Positions 42,588 through 50,352 of a stretch of DNA of 64,000 nucleotides are shown piece by piece. The DNA is taken from positions 1 through 64,000 of the forward strand of contig NZ_JAOEBG010000028.1 in assembly GCF_029836165.1 (NCBI RefSeq), read 5' to 3'. The notes beneath the pieces were generated by a model that saw nothing but the letters and a program-made list of their open reading frames with translations, ran no database searches and had not been told where the DNA came from. The stretch's first letter is position 1; each line of letters starts with the position of its first letter. The translations under genes were made by a program, and so were the position numbers. Source of the stretch: Pseudomonas sp. GD04091. GTDB taxonomy: Bacteria; Pseudomonadota; Gammaproteobacteria; Pseudomonadales; Pseudomonadaceae.

Positions 42588-43550
42588 ATGAAATCGCGTC
42601 TCGCCGCCCTGCTCCTGCTGCTGTTCGCCAGCCTCGCCCAGGCCGCGGCCCCCACCGTGCTGCAGCGCCCCATCGACCTGGACACCGGCCAGGGCGTGCT
42701 GCACGGCAGCCTGCTGCTGCCCCAGCAGGCCACGCCACCGCCGGTGGTGCTGATCATCGCCGGCTCCGGTCCCACCGACCGTGACGGCAACAACCCGGCC
42801 TCCGGGCGTATCGACAACCTCAAGCGCCTGGCCCTGCTGCTGGCCGGCGAGCGCATCGCCAGCGTGCGCTTCGACAAGCGCGGCGTGGCGGCCAGCCAGC
42901 CGGCCACCCCCGATGAACGCGACCTCAGCGTCGAGCGTTACGTTGCCGATGTGGTGGCCTGGGGGCGCGCCCTCAGGCAGGACCCGCGTTTCGGCCCGCT
43001 GATCCTGATCGGCCACAGCGAGGGCGCGCTGATCGCCAGCCTGGCCGCCGAACAGGCCGGCGCCAGCGCGGTGATCACCCTGGCCGGCAGCGGTCGCCCG
43101 GTGGCGGACGTGCTGCGCGAACAGCTCGCCCAGCGCCTGCCACCACCACAACTGGCCGGTGGCGTGGCGTTGATCGACCGCCTGCAGGCCGGACAGACCA
43201 GCCTCGACGTGCCCGCGCCGCTGCGCCAGGTATTCCGCCCCAGCGTGCAGCCGTACCTGATCACCTTGCTGCGCCAGGACCCGGCCGCCGCCTTCGCCCA
43301 TCTCAAGGTACCGGCGCTGATCGTGCAGGGACGCAACGATGTGCAGGTGGAGGTGGCCGACGCCGAACGCCTGAAGGCCGCCAAGCCCGACGCCCAGCTG
43401 GCCCTGATCGACGGCATGAACCACATGCTGCGTATCAGCCCGCCAGACATGAGCCAGCAGCGCGACAGTTACCGCAACCCCGAACTGCCGCTGGCCCGCG
43501 AGCTGGGTGAGCGGATCGTCACCTTCATCCACGGCCTGCCGTCGGCCTGA
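42588..43550 (+). CDS. Exported alpha/beta hydrolase
   Basis: 320 aa. Signal peptide MKSRLAALLLLLFASLAQAA. Serine hydrolase motifs: oxyanion-region IIAGSGPTDRDGNN near residue 56, nucleophile elbow GHSEG with Ser144, Asp in VQGRNDVQV and His in GMNHMLR. Members of this group are annotated as dienelactone-hydrolase-like or peptidase-like; the substrate is unknown. Probably periplasmic. It is divergent from aroC. Confidence 0.85.
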   Translation: MKSRLAALLLLLFASLAQAAAPTVLQRPIDLDTGQGVLHGSLLLPQQATPPPVVLIIAGSGPTDRDGNNPASGRIDNLKRLALLLAGERIASVRFDKRGVAASQPATPDERDLSVERYVADVVAWGRALRQDPRFGPLILIGHSEGALIASLAAEQAGASAVITLAGSGRPVADVLREQLAQRLPPPQLAGGVALIDRLQAGQTSLDVPAPLRQVFRPSVQPYLITLLRQDPAAAFAHLKVPALIVQGRNDVQVEVADAERLKAAKPDAQLALIDGMNHMLRISPPDMSQQRDSYRNPELPLARELGERIVTFIHGLPSA

Positions 43551-43653
43551 CGGCAGCGCTCAGGTCTTTTCGGCAGCTGCCGATAACGCGGCAAGAAGGC
43601 CGTGAGCGACGGGAGTCGCTCATGCAGCCGCCGTGTACCTGAGGATGAGCCTG

Positions 43654-44436
43654 ATGACCGATGCCCCCGCCGCCGAGGCGACCGAAGAAGACGTTCCGCA
43701 AAGCGCCCCGCTGCCCTGGGCGGACCTTGCCGTCGAACACTTCCAGCTGCTGCGCCTGGCCCCCCTGCCCACCGACCGCAACAGCGGCGCGCGCCCACTG
43801 CGCTTCGTCCAGTTCGGCCATGCCGAGCGCCACGACAAGGCCCACAGCCTGCTGCGCATGGAGATCCGCCTGCCCGGGCAGAAGGTGCGCAAGGAACAGA
43901 ACCAGCTGGACATCCGCGTCGATCACGAACAGCGCCTGGTGCGCATCGGCGATCCCGGCGGCCTGCAGATCGAGCCGCTCAACCGTGGCATCGGCCGCTA
44001 CCTGCTGGCCCAGGCGGTGCAATGGCTGCAGCAGCGCTGCTCGCATTACCGGATCGAGGGCATGAGCCTGCCCAACAAGGACGCACTCAACGAAGACACC
44101 CGCCTGCGCCGCGACCATGTGCTGAGCAGCGTAGGCCTGGCGGTGGAGTACACCGACGGCCAGTTGCTCAAGGGACGCCTGGTGGAAACGGCGGTAGGCC
44201 AGCTCAAGGGCGGCTGGAATACCGAAAAGGTCCAGCGGGTGGACATCCTCGAGGCCGCCGGCATGCTGCAGCAGGCCGAGCAGAACCTGATGGAGAAGGA
44301 GGCCCAGCTGCGCGAGCGTGACGAGCGGGTGGCCAAGTACCGCCGGGAAGACAGCGGGCTGCGCTTCACCATCACCTGCCTGGTGGCATTCGCCGTATTC
44401 CAGGCAGGGTTGCTGATCTGGATCGCCACCCGCTGA
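43654..44436 (+). CDS. Conserved hypothetical protein with C-terminal membrane anchor
   Basis: 260 aa from the ATG at 43654, which has GAGG 9 nt upstream; in-frame starts at 43633 (GTG) and 43645 lack a spaced site. The N-terminal ~170 residues are a soluble domain (VEHFQLLRLAPLPTDRNSGARPLRFVQFGHAERHD...). A coiled coil (LQQAEQNLMEKEAQLRERDERVAKYRRE) and one C-terminal transmembrane helix (FTITCLVAFAVFQAGLLIWIA) follow. Topology suggests a tail-anchored cytosolic protein. Function unknown. Confidence 0.75.
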   Translation: MTDAPAAEATEEDVPQSAPLPWADLAVEHFQLLRLAPLPTDRNSGARPLRFVQFGHAERHDKAHSLLRMEIRLPGQKVRKEQNQLDIRVDHEQRLVRIGDPGGLQIEPLNRGIGRYLLAQAVQWLQQRCSHYRIEGMSLPNKDALNEDTRLRRDHVLSSVGLAVEYTDGQLLKGRLVETAVGQLKGGWNTEKVQRVDILEAAGMLQQAEQNLMEKEAQLRERDERVAKYRREDSGLRFTITCLVAFAVFQAGLLIWIATR

Positions 44437-44444
44437 TAACAACA

Positions 44445-44463
44445 GGGGCCGCTATGCGGCCCC
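44445..44463. terminator. Hairpin between convergent genes
   Basis: GGGGCCGC TAT GCGGCCCC between the tail-anchored protein gene and prmB. No long T-run. Confidence 0.6.
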
Positions 44464-44479
44464 CAACATTCAAGGACGG

Positions 44480-45388
44480 TCAGACCCGCGCCTTGAACAG
44501 TTCCTGATGCTGCCGGCACTGCTCGGCCGTCAGCATGAACACGCCGTGCCCGCCGCGCTCGAACTCCAGCCAGGTGAAGTCCACCTCAGGGTAGAGCGAC
44601 TCCACATGTACCTGGCTGTTGCCCACCTCGACGATCATCAGCCCCTTCTCGGTCAGGTGGTCGGCCGCTTCGGCCAGCATGCGCCGCACCAGGTCCAGGC
44701 CATCGTTGCCACAGGCCAGACCCAGCTCGGGCTCGTGCTGGTACTCCGCCGGCATGTCGCCGAAGTCCTCGGCATCGACATACGGCGGATTGGACAGGAT
44801 CAGGTCGAAACGCTGCCCCGGCAGCCCGCCGAAGCCATCACCCTGCACGGTATAGACCCGCTCCTCCAGGCCATGGCGCTCGATGTTCTGGTTGGCCACC
44901 TCCAACGCGTCGAAGGACAGGTCGGCCAGCACCACCTCGGCGTCCTGGAACACGTCGGCGGCGACGATGCCGATGCAACCGGAACCGGTGCACAGGTCGA
45001 GGATGCGCGCAGGCTCCGCCGCCAGCCACGGCTCGAAGCGCTTCTCGATCAGCTCGCCGATCGGCGAGCGCGGCACCAGCACACGCTCATCGACGATGAA
45101 CGACATGCCGCAGAACCAGGCCTCGCCCAACAGGTACGCGGTGGGCACCCGTTCCTCGATGCGGCGCTTGAGCAGATGCTGCAGGCGTACCCGCTCGTCA
45201 TCCTCCAACTGGCAGTCCAGGTAGCTGTCGGCCACCTCCCAGGGCAGGTGCACCGCGCCCAGCACCAGCAGGCGGGCCTCGTCCCAGGCATTGTCGGCAC
45301 CATGACCGAAGAACAGCTCGTGCTCATGGAAGCGGCTGACCGCCCAGCGGATATGGTCGCGCAGAGTGCGCAGGCGGGATGTGATCAC
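44480..45388 (-). CDS. prmB: Ribosomal protein L3 N5-glutamine methyltransferase
   Basis: 302 aa. SAM-dependent methyltransferase that methylates a glutamine of ribosomal protein L3. Motif I ILDLCTGSGCIGI, the catalytic NPPYVDAEDF (binds the glutamine side chain), and the N-terminal PrmB helical part with FFGHGADNAWDEARLL are seen. It starts with GTG at 45388 after AAGGAG. PrmB rather than PrmC is favoured by the N-terminal region and by the aroC neighbourhood. Confidence 0.93.
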   Translation of the reverse strand: MITSRLRTLRDHIRWAVSRFHEHELFFGHGADNAWDEARLLVLGAVHLPWEVADSYLDCQLEDDERVRLQHLLKRRIEERVPTAYLLGEAWFCGMSFIVDERVLVPRSPIGELIEKRFEPWLAAEPARILDLCTGSGCIGIVAADVFQDAEVVLADLSFDALEVANQNIERHGLEERVYTVQGDGFGGLPGQRFDLILSNPPYVDAEDFGDMPAEYQHEPELGLACGNDGLDLVRRMLAEAADHLTEKGLMIVEVGNSQVHVESLYPEVDFTWLEFERGGHGVFMLTAEQCRQHQELFKARV

Positions 45389-45567
45389 GGGGTACTCCTT
45401 TTCAGACAGGACAAAAGTCTAACAGCCCACACCGCACAAATGTGTCCTCCTATGGCCGAATGGATAGCCACAGGCCAGTAACCATGCCGCTTGCGCTGTC
45501 AACCATTCACATTGGCGCCCCGGCAGGGGAGAATAGGCGCACAAAAGCCCTATCCAAGGAGCCCTTG

Positions 45568-46158
45568 ATGTCCGTTCCAACCACGATGTTCCGCCTCACC
45601 GGCCGCGACTACCCGCCGGCCAGGCTGAGCCAAGCCAGCCTGATCGTCATCGACGCGCAGAAGGAGTACCTGAGCGGTCCGCTGGCGCTGTCGGGCATGG
45701 ACGAGGCCGTGGCCAACATCGCCAGGTTGCTCGACGCCGCCCGCAAGGCCGGTCGCCCGATCATCCATGTCCGCCACCTCGGTACCGTCGGCGGCCGCTT
45801 CGACCCGCAGGGCCCGGCGGGGGAGTTCATCCCGGGCCTGGAGCCGCGCGACGGCGAAATCGTCATCGAGAAGCGCATGCCCAATGCCTTCAAGAACACC
45901 AAGCTGCACGAGACCCTGCAGGAGCTCGGCCACCTCGACCTGATCGTCTGCGGCTTCATGAGCCATTCCAGCGTCAGCACCACCGTGCGCCGCGCCAAGG
46001 ACTATGGTTATCGCTGCACCCTGGTGGAAGACGCTTCGGCGACCCGCGACCTGGCCTTCAAGGACACCGTCATTCCCGCCGCGCAGATCCACCAGTGCGA
46101 AATGGCCGTGATGGCCGACAACTTCGCCTGCGTTGCCCCCACCGCCAGCCTGGTCTGA
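45568..46158 (+). CDS. Isochorismatase-like hydrolase lacking the catalytic cysteine
   Basis: 196 aa with the isochorismatase/cysteine-hydrolase fold. Asp29 (VIDAQ) and Lys102 (VIEKRMPNAF) of the triad are present, but the Cys expected before VSTT is Ser135 (GFMSHSSVSTT). Such proteins may act as isochorismatase-type hydrolases, which do not need the Cys, or have lost amidase activity. The start is the ATG at 45568 with AAGGAG upstream. It stands ahead of a small membrane protein gene and the smr-like gene, all on +. Confidence 0.82.
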   Translation: MSVPTTMFRLTGRDYPPARLSQASLIVIDAQKEYLSGPLALSGMDEAVANIARLLDAARKAGRPIIHVRHLGTVGGRFDPQGPAGEFIPGLEPRDGEIVIEKRMPNAFKNTKLHETLQELGHLDLIVCGFMSHSSVSTTVRRAKDYGYRCTLVEDASATRDLAFKDTVIPAAQIHQCEMAVMADNFACVAPTASLV

Positions 46159-46247
46159 ACCGCCGACCGCCCGGCGGACGGGCGGAACCCAAGGGTGACC
46201 CGCAGGTCGAAATCCGGATCAGCTCCACCAGATCCTGAGGAATTCGA

Positions 46248-46568
46248 ATGAAGCTCAAAGGCAGTTTCGATGCCAAGCGCCTGCGTCAACGCGAGCCAAG
46301 CAACTGGGGCGCGCGCATTGCCGCGGCGCTGTCCGTGCTGCTGGGCACCCTGGGTATTCTGCTGAGCATGGCCGGGGTTGCCGGCCTGCTGGGCAACTAT
46401 GCCGCCTTCGCCGAGCTCAATGCCAACCGGCCGCTGTCGGCAATCCTCAGCGTGCTCGGCTTGCTGCTGCTGTACTTCGGTGTGCGCCTGTGGCGGCGCA
46501 GCCGCATTCGCTTGCGCCGCGGGCGCGAGTTGAACCTGTCGCCGCACCTGATGAAAAAGCACGATTGA
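46248..46568 (+). CDS. Hypothetical two-helix membrane protein
   Basis: 106 aa. Basic N-terminus, two transmembrane helices (IAAALSVLLGTLGILLSMAGVAGLLG and LSAILSVLGLLLLYFGVRLW) and a very basic C-terminal tail (RRSRIRLRRGRELN). A GAGG ribosome site precedes the ATG. No family function is known. Conserved position between the isochorismatase-like and Smr genes is as in other pseudomonads (from memory). Confidence 0.75.
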   Translation: MKLKGSFDAKRLRQREPSNWGARIAAALSVLLGTLGILLSMAGVAGLLGNYAAFAELNANRPLSAILSVLGLLLLYFGVRLWRRSRIRLRRGRELNLSPHLMKKHD

Positions 46569-46576
46569 AGCACCAA

Positions 46577-46629
46577 TCGCGAGGCAAGCCCGCACCCACG
46601 CCTTGTGGAAGCGCGCTTGCCCCGCGATG
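46577..46629. repeat. Degenerate REP-like pair
   Basis: AATCGCGAGGCAAGCCCGCACCCACG and GTGGAAGCGCGCTTGCCCCGCGATG face each other, a diverged pair of the GCGGGCTTGCCCGCG type, just upstream of the smr-like gene. Confidence 0.55.
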
Positions 46630-46666
46630 ACAGTCGCGTAAACTACGCCGCCCACGTGGAGGCACC

Positions 46667-47227
46667 ATGCAAGACGACGATTTTTCCCTCTTCCGCAGCC
46701 AAGTGCAGGGCGTCAAGCCGATCAAGCACGACCGCGCCGAAGTCGGCAAGCCCAAGGCCGACCGCAAGCAACTGGCCGGCCTGCGCCAGGCAGCGACCGT
46801 GCGTAGCGACCAGCCGCTGGTGATCGACGGCCTTTCCGACCAGTTCGTCATCGACGTTGGCGCCGAGGACGAGCTGATGTGGCGCCGCGACGGCGTCCAG
46901 GAAACCCAGATCCGCAAGCTCAAGCTCGGCCAGATCGCCTTCGAGGGCAGCCTCGACCTGCACGGCATGAGCGTCGAGAAAGCCCGCGAAACGCTGTGGG
47001 ACTTCATCGCCGAGGCCACGCGGCTGGAAGTGCGCTGCGTGCGCGTCACCCACGGCAAGGCCGCGCGCCTCGACGGCAAGCGCCCGATGATCAAGAGCCA
47101 CGTCAACACCTGGCTGCGCCAGCACCCGCAAGTGCTCGGCTTCGCCTCGTGCCAGGCCCGTCATGGCGGCACCGGCGCGGTGTACGTGATGCTCAAGCGA
47201 ACCATGCTCGAAGGCCGCGACGAGTGA
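46667..47227 (+). CDS. Smr-domain protein (SmrB/YdaL-like nuclease)
   Basis: 186 aa. The C-terminal Smr domain has DLHG (residues 97-100), THGK (128-131) and RHGGTGAVYVML (about 165-176), the conserved set of MutS2-type small endonucleases. Family members cut mRNA at collided ribosomes (SmrB) or nick DNA; which applies is not decided. The N-terminal ~60 residues are polar and possibly ribosome-contacting. A GTGGAGG ribosome site precedes it. It lies 69 nt upstream of folE. Confidence 0.85.
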   Translation: MQDDDFSLFRSQVQGVKPIKHDRAEVGKPKADRKQLAGLRQAATVRSDQPLVIDGLSDQFVIDVGAEDELMWRRDGVQETQIRKLKLGQIAFEGSLDLHGMSVEKARETLWDFIAEATRLEVRCVRVTHGKAARLDGKRPMIKSHVNTWLRQHPQVLGFASCQARHGGTGAVYVMLKRTMLEGRDE

Positions 47228-47296
47228 CATCGCGCTTGCAGCGCCGCCGCCGCCGCCGTACCCTTCGCCTTTGCGAAATTTTCCACAGGTAGATCC

Positions 47297-47842
47297 ATGT
47301 CCCTGGAACAGAACTACACCGCGATCCTCAGCCAACTGGGCGAGGACGTCTCCCGCGAGGGCCTGCTCGACACGCCGAAGCGGGCCGCGAAGGCCATGAA
47401 GTACCTTTGCCGCGGTTACGAACAGACGCTGGAAGAAGTGACCAACGGCGCGCTGTTCACCTCCGACAACAGCGAAATGGTGCTGGTCCGGGACATCGAG
47501 CTCTATTCGATGTGCGAACACCACATGCTGCCGTTCATCGGCAAGGCCCATGTGGCCTACCTGCCCAAGGGCAAGGTGCTGGGCCTGTCGAAGGTCGCGC
47601 GGATCGTCGACATGTACGCCCGCCGCTTGCAGATCCAGGAAAACCTCAGCCGCCAGATCGCCGAGGCCGTGCAGCAGGTAACCGGCGCCGCCGGCGTGGC
47701 GGTGGTCATCGAAGCCAAGCACATGTGCATGATGATGCGCGGTGTCGAAAAGCAGAACTCGACCATGCTCACCTCGGTGATGCTCGGCGAGTTCCGTGAC
47801 AACGCCGCCACCCGTAGCGAGTTCCTCAGCCTGATCAAGTGA
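47297..47842 (+). CDS. folE: GTP cyclohydrolase I
   Basis: 181 aa. Converts GTP to 7,8-dihydroneopterin triphosphate, first step of folate and pterin synthesis. Zinc and active-site motifs: MCEHHMLPFIGKAHVAYLP and the second Cys in AKHMCMMMRGVEKQNS. Length is right for the short pseudomonad form. Pseudomonads have more than one copy; the number of this paralogue cannot be fixed. It ends at a good terminator. Confidence 0.95.
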   Translation: MSLEQNYTAILSQLGEDVSREGLLDTPKRAAKAMKYLCRGYEQTLEEVTNGALFTSDNSEMVLVRDIELYSMCEHHMLPFIGKAHVAYLPKGKVLGLSKVARIVDMYARRLQIQENLSRQIAEAVQQVTGAAGVAVVIEAKHMCMMMRGVEKQNSTMLTSVMLGEFRDNAATRSEFLSLIK

Positions 47843-47857
47843 TCGGCCTGCGTCCCG

Positions 47858-47883
47858 AGCCGACCCCAAGGGGTCGGCTTTTT
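47858..47883 (+). terminator. Rho-independent terminator of folE
   Basis: AGCCGACCCC AA GGGGTCGGCT followed by TTTTTC, 16 nt past the folE stop. The next gene starts 18 nt later. Confidence 0.85.
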
Positions 47884-47900
47884 CATTTCAGGAGTTGCCC

Positions 47901-48272
47901 ATGATCGTCAAAGCCCTGCGGGTCGGCCTCGGCCAGCTCATCGTGTTCGGCGACTGGATCAGCCGCCCGGCCAAGAAGAAGCGCGACGCTTCGGCCCAGG
48001 CGCGGGTCGAGCAGGAGGCCAAGGGCCTCGCGCTGTACCAGTTCCATGCCTGTCCGTTCTGCGTGAAGACCCGCCGCACCCTGCACCGCCTGAACGTGCC
48101 GGTGGCGCTGCGTGATGCGAAGAACGACCCACAGCACCGCCAGGCGCTGCTCGAGGGCGGCGGTCGGGTGAAAGTGCCGTGCCTGCGTATCGAGGAGGAC
48201 GGCAAGGTGAGCTGGATGTATGAGTCCAAGGACATCATTGCCTATCTGGACAAACGCTTCGCGGGGCTCTGA
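47901..48272 (+). CDS. Glutaredoxin/GST N-terminal-domain protein
   Basis: 123 aa. A hydrophobic N-terminus (VKALRVGLGQLIVFGDWIS) is followed by a thioredoxin-fold domain with the CPFC motif (residues about 51-54, HACPFCVKTRRTLHRLN) and the cis-Pro segment VKVPCLRIEE. It lacks the helical GST C-domain, so it acts more like a glutaredoxin, possibly membrane-associated. Preceded by CAGGAG. Substrate unknown. Confidence 0.82.
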   Translation: MIVKALRVGLGQLIVFGDWISRPAKKKRDASAQARVEQEAKGLALYQFHACPFCVKTRRTLHRLNVPVALRDAKNDPQHRQALLEGGGRVKVPCLRIEEDGKVSWMYESKDIIAYLDKRFAGL

Positions 48273-48283
48273 CAGCCCCCATA

Positions 48284-48320
48284 CCCGTGTAGGAGCGGCC
48301 TTGTGCCGCTCCTACACGGG
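48284..48320. terminator. Perfect 16-bp hairpin of REP type
   Basis: Arms CCCGTGTAGGAGCGGC and GCCGCTCCTACACGGG with a CTTGT loop. It sits between the convergent glutaredoxin-like and GST genes and combines a REP-like core with a terminator position. Confidence 0.75.
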
Positions 48321-48332
48321 GGCGATAGCCGG

Positions 48333-48935
48333 TCAATCCACCATCGGCACATGCCGTGGATGGCTGGCCACCCGCGCCAGCCAGGCCTGCACGGCCGGGT
48401 AACCCGCCAGGTCGAAGCCGCCCTGGTGCGCCACATGGGTATAGGCGTACAACGCCACATCGGCGATCGAATACTGCTCGCCGACCAGGTAAGGCGTCAT
48501 CTCCAGCTGCTTGTTCATCACCTTGAGCGCCTTGTAGCCGCCCTTGTGCAGGCCCCTGTACTCCTCCAGGCGCTCGTCCGGCAACCCGAGGTAGAACTGG
48601 ATGAAGCGCGCCACGGCAATGTACGGCTCGTGGCTGTACTGCTCGAAGAACTGCCACTGCAGCACCTGGGTGCGCAGGCGTGGCTCGCTGGGCAGGAACT
48701 CGCTGCCATCGGCCAGGTAGTTGAGAATCGCATTGGACTCCCACAGGCAGGTACCGTCCTCGAGCTTGAGCACCGGCACCTTGCCGTTGGGGTTCATCGC
48801 CAGGAATTGCGCAGTCTCGGTCTCGCCCTTGAGAATATCCACCGGCTGCCATTCGTACGGACGGTCAAGCAGGCTCAACATCAGCTTGACCTTGTAGCAG
48901 TTGCCCGACTGGTAGTCCCCATACACCTTGTACAT
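48333..48935 (-). CDS. Glutathione S-transferase family protein
   Basis: 200 aa, both GST domains complete. N-terminal thioredoxin fold YGDYQSGNCYKVKLML with Ser/Cys near the active site, the cis-Pro GKVPVLKLEDGTCLWESNAIL, then the helical domain with the SIADVALYAYTHVAHQGGFDL capping motif. Starts at the ATG at 48935. Glutathione substrate is unknown. It is divergent from the BenE transporter with 147 nt between. Confidence 0.88.
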   Translation of the reverse strand: MYKVYGDYQSGNCYKVKLMLSLLDRPYEWQPVDILKGETETAQFLAMNPNGKVPVLKLEDGTCLWESNAILNYLADGSEFLPSEPRLRTQVLQWQFFEQYSHEPYIAVARFIQFYLGLPDERLEEYRGLHKGGYKALKVMNKQLEMTPYLVGEQYSIADVALYAYTHVAHQGGFDLAGYPAVQAWLARVASHPRHVPMVD

Positions 48936-49082
48936 TGCCCCTCCCCTTTTCACGCCGTTGTCGATCAGCGACCAATAGTTGGCGACTGTACGGCTAAATG
49001 CAATGCCCGCTGTATGGCAAGGATCGCGCCATGGCACGGTAGCCTGAAAAAACTGCTTACACCTGTACAAGGAATTCACCCC

Positions 49083-50273
49083 ATGACCGATGCCACCTCA
49101 GCGCGTCCACGCCCGCTGGCGGACAGCTCGCCTTCGGCGGTCGTCGCCGGCTTCATCGCCATGCTCACTGGCTACACCAGTTCGCTGGTGCTGATGTTCC
49201 AGGCCGGCCAGGCCGCAGGCCTGACCAGCGCGCAGATTTCCTCCTGGATCTGGGCCCTGTCGATCGGCATGGCGGTGTGCAGCATCGGCCTGTCGCTGCG
49301 CTACCGCACGCCGATTACCGTGGCCTGGTCGACCCCGGGCGCGGCGCTGCTGATCACCAGCCTGGGCGGCGTGAGCTACGGCGAGGCCATCGGCGCCTAC
49401 ATCACCTGCGCCGTGCTGGTGCTGATCTGCGGTCTCACCGGCAGCTTCGAGCGCCTGGTCCGACGCATCCCCGCCTCACTCGCCTCCGCCCTGCTGGCCG
49501 GCATCTTGTTCAAGATCGGCAGCGAGATCTTCGTCGCCGCCCAGCACCGTACCGTGCTGGTGCTCGGCATGTTCTTCAGCTACCTGCTGGTCAAGCGCCT
49601 GTCGCCGCGCTATTGCGTGCTGGCGGCACTGCTGGTCGGCACCGCGCTGTCCGGCGCCCTGGGATTGCTGGATTTCAGCGGTTTCCAGCTGGAAGTCGCG
49701 ACCCCGGTATGGACCACGCCAAGCTTCTCGCTGGCGGCGACCATCAGCATCGGCATTCCGTTGTTCGTGGTGGCCATGACCTCGCAGAACATGCCCGGCG
49801 TCGCCGTGCTGCGCGCCGACGGTTACCAGGTGCCGGCCTCACCGCTGATTTGCGCCACAGGCTTCGCCTCGCTGCTGCTGGCGCCGTTCGGCTCACATGG
49901 CGTCAACCTGGCGGCGATCAGCGCGGCGATCTGCACCGGGCCGCACGCCCATGAAGACCCGGCCAAGCGCTACACAGCGGCGGTCTGGTGCGGGATCTTC
50001 TACGGTATCGCCGGCACCTTCGGCGCGACTTTGGCGGCGCTGTTCGGCGCCCTGCCCAAGGAGCTGGTGCTGTCGATCGCGGCACTGGCGCTGTTCGGCT
50101 CGATCATGAACGGGTTGAGCGTGGCCATGGGTGAGGCCCGTGAGCGCGAAGCGGCGCTGATTACCTTCATGGTCACGGCGTCGGGGTTCACCTTGTTCTC
50201 GATCGGCTCGGCGTTCTGGGGGATCGTGGCAGGGGTGCTGACCTTGCTGATCCTCAGCCCGCGCAAAGGCTGA
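49083..50273 (+). CDS. BenE-family benzoate/H+ symporter
   Basis: 396 aa, about 12 transmembrane segments. Typical BenE residues PSAVVAGFIAMLTGYTSSLVLMFQA, WSTPGAALL, MTSQNMPGVAVLRADGY and FGSHGVNLAAISAAICTGPHAHEDPAKRY. No benzoate catabolic genes (ben/cat) are nearby, so the physiological substrate may be another aromatic or xanthine-like acid. Monocistronic. Start is the ATG at 49083. Confidence 0.87.
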   Translation: MTDATSARPRPLADSSPSAVVAGFIAMLTGYTSSLVLMFQAGQAAGLTSAQISSWIWALSIGMAVCSIGLSLRYRTPITVAWSTPGAALLITSLGGVSYGEAIGAYITCAVLVLICGLTGSFERLVRRIPASLASALLAGILFKIGSEIFVAAQHRTVLVLGMFFSYLLVKRLSPRYCVLAALLVGTALSGALGLLDFSGFQLEVATPVWTTPSFSLAATISIGIPLFVVAMTSQNMPGVAVLRADGYQVPASPLICATGFASLLLAPFGSHGVNLAAISAAICTGPHAHEDPAKRYTAAVWCGIFYGIAGTFGATLAALFGALPKELVLSIAALALFGSIMNGLSVAMGEAREREAALITFMVTASGFTLFSIGSAFWGIVAGVLTLLILSPRKG

Positions 50274-50280
50274 CAACGCA

Positions 50281-50335
50281 ATCGCGGGGCAAGCCCGCTC
50301 CCAACGCCTGACCTGTGAGTGGGCATGCGTGGGAG
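50281..50335. repeat. Diverged REP-like pair
   Basis: ATCGCGGGGCAAGCCCGCTC and GTGGGCATGCGTGGGAGCGG in opposite orientation, between convergent BenE and chemoreceptor genes. Confidence 0.55.
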
Positions 50336-50352
50336 CGGACCGGTATAGGCCA

